From: Planctomycetaceae bacterium
GTDB lineage: Bacteria; Planctomycetota; Planctomycetia; Pirellulales; Pirellulaceae
Direction: 5' to 3'
NCBI GenBank assembly: GCA_012729315.1
Contig: JAAYDI010000063.1
Location: 62,001 to 126,000 of the forward strand
DNA length: 64,000 nt
The notes beneath the pieces are model-generated. The model was not told the origin of the DNA. It worked only from the letters and a program-made list of their open reading frames with translations, and searched no databases. The stretch's first letter is position 1, and every line of letters starts with the position of its first letter. Position numbers and translations under genes: made by a program. This document shows, in pieces, positions 62,672 through 64,000 of this stretch.

Positions 62672-64000
<1,329 letters not shown>

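Overview
This window looks like a chromosomal segment from a planctomycete (Planctomycetota, probably a Pirellulales-like lineage). The base composition is high in G+C. Several gene types are characteristic of that phylum: a DUF1559 prepilin-like protein, two Tat-exported Gfo/Idh/MocA oxidoreductases, a PQQ-type beta-propeller, a YdjY-domain protein, an ABC permease fused to a CPBP protease, and a large type II secretion (T2SS) locus with greatly enlarged secretin-like proteins. Taxonomy is inferred from gene content only. I saw no rRNA, tRNA, CRISPR array, insertion sequence or prophage.

Region 1 (1-13.9 kb) is mostly carbohydrate-related and exported functions: a 5'-truncated PQQ-like propeller, a broken N-terminal Gfo/Idh/MocA fragment, an M28 peptidase, a repeat-rich gap, a minus-strand set (glycosyltransferase 2, discoidin-like secreted protein, Tat Gfo/Idh/MocA), an Agl23-like membrane protein, a divergent Tat Gfo/Idh/MocA and sialidase-like pair, class I fumarase, and an ImmA/IrrE-like protein that appears to have lost its HExxH site. 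A gap with strong hairpins follows (13.97-14.76 kb).

Region 2 (14.7-26.5 kb) holds a CNNM/CorC-type CBS transporter, two paralogous BioB-like radical SAM proteins on opposite strands around a DUF1559 gene, a cysteine-rich C_GCAxxG_C_C protein, a GT39-type glycosyltransferase, a PAP2 phosphatase, and a NatAB-like ABC exporter whose permease carries a CPBP protease domain.

Region 3 (27-53.3 kb) is the secretion locus: a giant secretin-N-domain protein without a barrel, a small helical Gly-rich protein, gspE-F-G-H-I-J-K, then two proteins of type IV pilus PilM/PilN and PilO type. A metabolic operon for aryl/2-oxo acid use (thioesterase, iorA, iorB, phenylacetate-CoA ligase, ACT protein) sits between these and the true secretin, which is followed by a lipoprotein and a convergent, overlapping BON-domain gene. 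No prepilin peptidase is present in the window.

Region 4 (53.6-64 kb) has a secreted DUF3352-like protein, a lone receiver domain, a DEDDh exonuclease, a YdjY-domain protein, a heparinase-like conserved protein with yggS and a DUF167 gene behind it, and a transcription group: greA with a terminator-like hairpin in its leader, a coiled-coil zinc-ribbon protein, and a sigma-70 factor that runs off the right edge.
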